From an uncultured Verrucomicrobiota bacterium (GTDB lineage Bacteria > Verrucomicrobiota > Verrucomicrobiae > Verrucomicrobiales > DEV007), in assembly GCA_902591645.1 (NCBI GenBank), contig CACJBM010000048.1, forward strand, positions 1-17,261: a stretch of DNA of 17,261 bases, read 5' to 3'. The notes beneath the pieces were generated by a model that searched no databases, was not told where the DNA came from, and worked only from the letters and a program-made list of their open reading frames with translations. Made by a program: the position numbers and the translations under genes. The first letter of the stretch is position 1, and each line of letters starts with the position of its first letter. Below, in pieces: positions 16,265-17,261 of this stretch.

Positions 16265-17140
16265 ATGAATCCCTATCTCATTACAGTTATCACAATCATT
16301 AATTTTTATCTGTTTAATCCGTGCTCGGCAGAAACGGCAAAACATATCAAAGATGTTGAGTTTGCAAAAATCAAAGGTCATAGCCTCAAATTGGATCTGC
16401 ACCTTCCAGCAAAAGATGAAAGATCAACGCTTGTCGTGTGGATACACGGGGGCGGGTGGCAGAAAGGCTCAAAAAATGACTGTAAGATTAAATGGTTAAC
16501 TGAACACGGCTATAGTGTAGCGAGCATTTCCTATCGGCTTAGCCAAGTCGCTAAATTTCCAGCACAATTGCATGACTGTAAGGGTGCTATCCGCTGGTTA
16601 CGTGCCAATTCCAGTAAGTACGGTTATAAGACCAATCATATTGTCGTCGCCGGGGCCAGCGCAGGTGGACACCTGGCTGCTCTGATAGGAACGACCTCTG
16701 GCAATGATCGGCTCGAAGGGGACGTTGGTGGCAACCTTAACCAACGGTCCTCCGTGTCCGCCATCATTGATTATTACGGACCAACTGATTTTATTCTGAG
16801 GAGTAAAACTCAACCATCAAGAGCAAATGAAGTCGGGTCCGTAGTCTATAATCTTCTTGGTGGAGGAGCTGATAAAAAAGTAGAACTTGCCAAGCTTGCA
16901 TCAGCAGCGCACCACGTAACAAAAGATGATCCCCCCCTATTAATATTTCATGGTGACAAGGACAATACTGTTCTCATTGATCAGTCTAAAGCAATAACTG
17001 AGGTGTACAAAAGCAAGGGACTCTCAGTTCAAATGAATGTTCTTACCGGTAAAAAGCATGGAGGTAATGTGTTTTATAAGGGCGAGAACAGACAACGGGT
17101 CCTTAAGTTCTTAGATGAAGTTCTAAGAGCCAAGTCCTAA
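16265..17140 (+). CDS. Secreted alpha/beta-hydrolase esterase (BD-FAE-like)
   Basis: A 291-residue exported protein. The signal peptide covers residues 1-22 (ending CSA). It has the alpha/beta-hydrolase fold motifs of the BD-FAE / carboxylesterase group: oxyanion-hole HGGGW at 61-65, nucleophile S132 in GASAGGH (130-136), acid D233 (or D231) in FHGDKD, and H265 in KHGG. YYGPTD (170-175) is a common family segment. Length is normal for the family. Such enzymes cleave acetyl, feruloyl or other small esters from polysaccharides or their fragments; the natural substrate here is unknown. It follows the DUF1501 gene by 77 bp and may be co-transcribed. It converges on a sulfatase-like gene with 22 bp between the stop codons. 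The ATG at 16265 follows AACACCTAAA with no Shine-Dalgarno. Confidence 0.88.
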   Translation: MNPYLITVITIINFYLFNPCSAETAKHIKDVEFAKIKGHSLKLDLHLPAKDERSTLVVWIHGGGWQKGSKNDCKIKWLTEHGYSVASISYRLSQVAKFPAQLHDCKGAIRWLRANSSKYGYKTNHIVVAGASAGGHLAALIGTTSGNDRLEGDVGGNLNQRSSVSAIIDYYGPTDFILRSKTQPSRANEVGSVVYNLLGGGADKKVELAKLASAAHHVTKDDPPLLIFHGDKDNTVLIDQSKAITEVYKSKGLSVQMNVLTGKKHGGNVFYKGENRQRVLKFLDEVLRAKS

Positions 17141-17145
17141 GTAAT

Positions 17146-17173
17146 AGAAGAACCCCTTATCTTTATTTCTTCT
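17146..17173. terminator. Inverted repeat between convergent genes
   Basis: AGAAGAA (17146-17152) and TTCTTCT (17167-17173) form a 7-bp stem around a 14-base loop. It starts 5 bp after the esterase stop and overlaps the last codons of the minus-strand gene. It has no following T-run on the plus strand and is only a weak terminator candidate. Confidence 0.2.
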
Positions 17174-17261
17174 TTCCCCATCTTCCGTCCCAGATCTTTT
17201 CCAAGTTACTAACAACTTCTGGGTTCTTAGACGCAAGATTAATTGTCTCTGTCCGATTCTT
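17163..17261 (-). CDS. C-terminal end of a sulfatase-like protein (partial)
   Basis: The minus strand is open from the window edge to a TAA at 17163-17165, giving 32 residues. They read TETINLASKNPEVV, then NLEKIWDGRWGKKK. The pattern E-x-x-NLA-(x)3-PEVV-x-x-L-x-x-x-W is the typical C-terminal end of secreted type I sulfatases in PVC bacteria. The catalytic part with the formylglycine Cys/Ser lies outside the window, so activity cannot be checked. If it is a sulfatase it would fit with the neighbouring esterases, removing sulfate esters from a substituted polysaccharide. Confidence 0.6.
   Translation of the reverse strand, partial: KNRTETINLASKNPEVVSNLEKIWDGRWGKKK

Overview
The window looks like a carbohydrate-processing accessory locus from a free-living, probably marine or aquatic bacterium of the PVC group. 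Verrucomicrobiota is more likely than Planctomycetota. This rests on families seen together: DUF1501, DUF1080, an N-terminal heme domain of the TIGR02603 type, a sialate O-acetylesterase, FG-GAP and LamG/thrombospondin type 3 secreted proteins, and a C-terminal module of the style common in verrucomicrobial secreted proteins. The taxonomic call is inference from family content. There are no rRNA or tRNA genes to support it.

Layout: (1) 119-1333 (+) is a secreted FG-GAP beta-propeller. (2) 1583-8126 (+) is a tight run of four genes with gaps of 22, 29 and 64 bp: a cytoplasmic PhyH-type 2-oxoglutarate oxygenase, a cytoplasmic TIM-barrel sugar isomerase/epimerase, a large secreted LamG/calcium-repeat protein, and a secreted cytochrome c/PQQ sugar dehydrogenase fusion. 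(3) 8133-10712 (-) is a large secreted protein resembling (alpha/alpha)-toroid polysaccharide lyases. It converges on the dehydrogenase with only 6 bp between stop codons. (4) A 124-bp divergent promoter region containing a perfect palindrome separates it from 10837-17140 (+). That run encodes a DUF1080/TIM-barrel fusion, an LRR-VHL protein, a sialate O-acetylesterase-like SGNH esterase, a Tat-exported DUF1501 protein and an alpha/beta-hydrolase esterase. (5) At the right edge is the last part of a sulfatase-like gene (-).

Reading as a system (inference): exported esterases, the sulfatase-like protein and the lyase-like protein could strip acetyl/acyl and sulfate groups from a substituted glycan and cut it. 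The LamG, FG-GAP and LRR-VHL proteins could bind substrate or the cell surface. The cytochrome/PQQ protein could oxidise released sugars in the periplasm. The DUF1080 protein could act on oxidised (3-keto) glycosides. The two cytoplasmic enzymes could process the imported product. No SusC/SusD pair, transporter, glycoside hydrolase of a recognised family or regulator is visible here.

All eleven complete genes lack a Shine-Dalgarno sequence. Most start just after an A/T-rich leader of the TTAA or CTAAA type. No intergenic stretch exceeds 300 bp; the longest is 1334-1582. I saw no IS element, CRISPR array or structural RNA gene.
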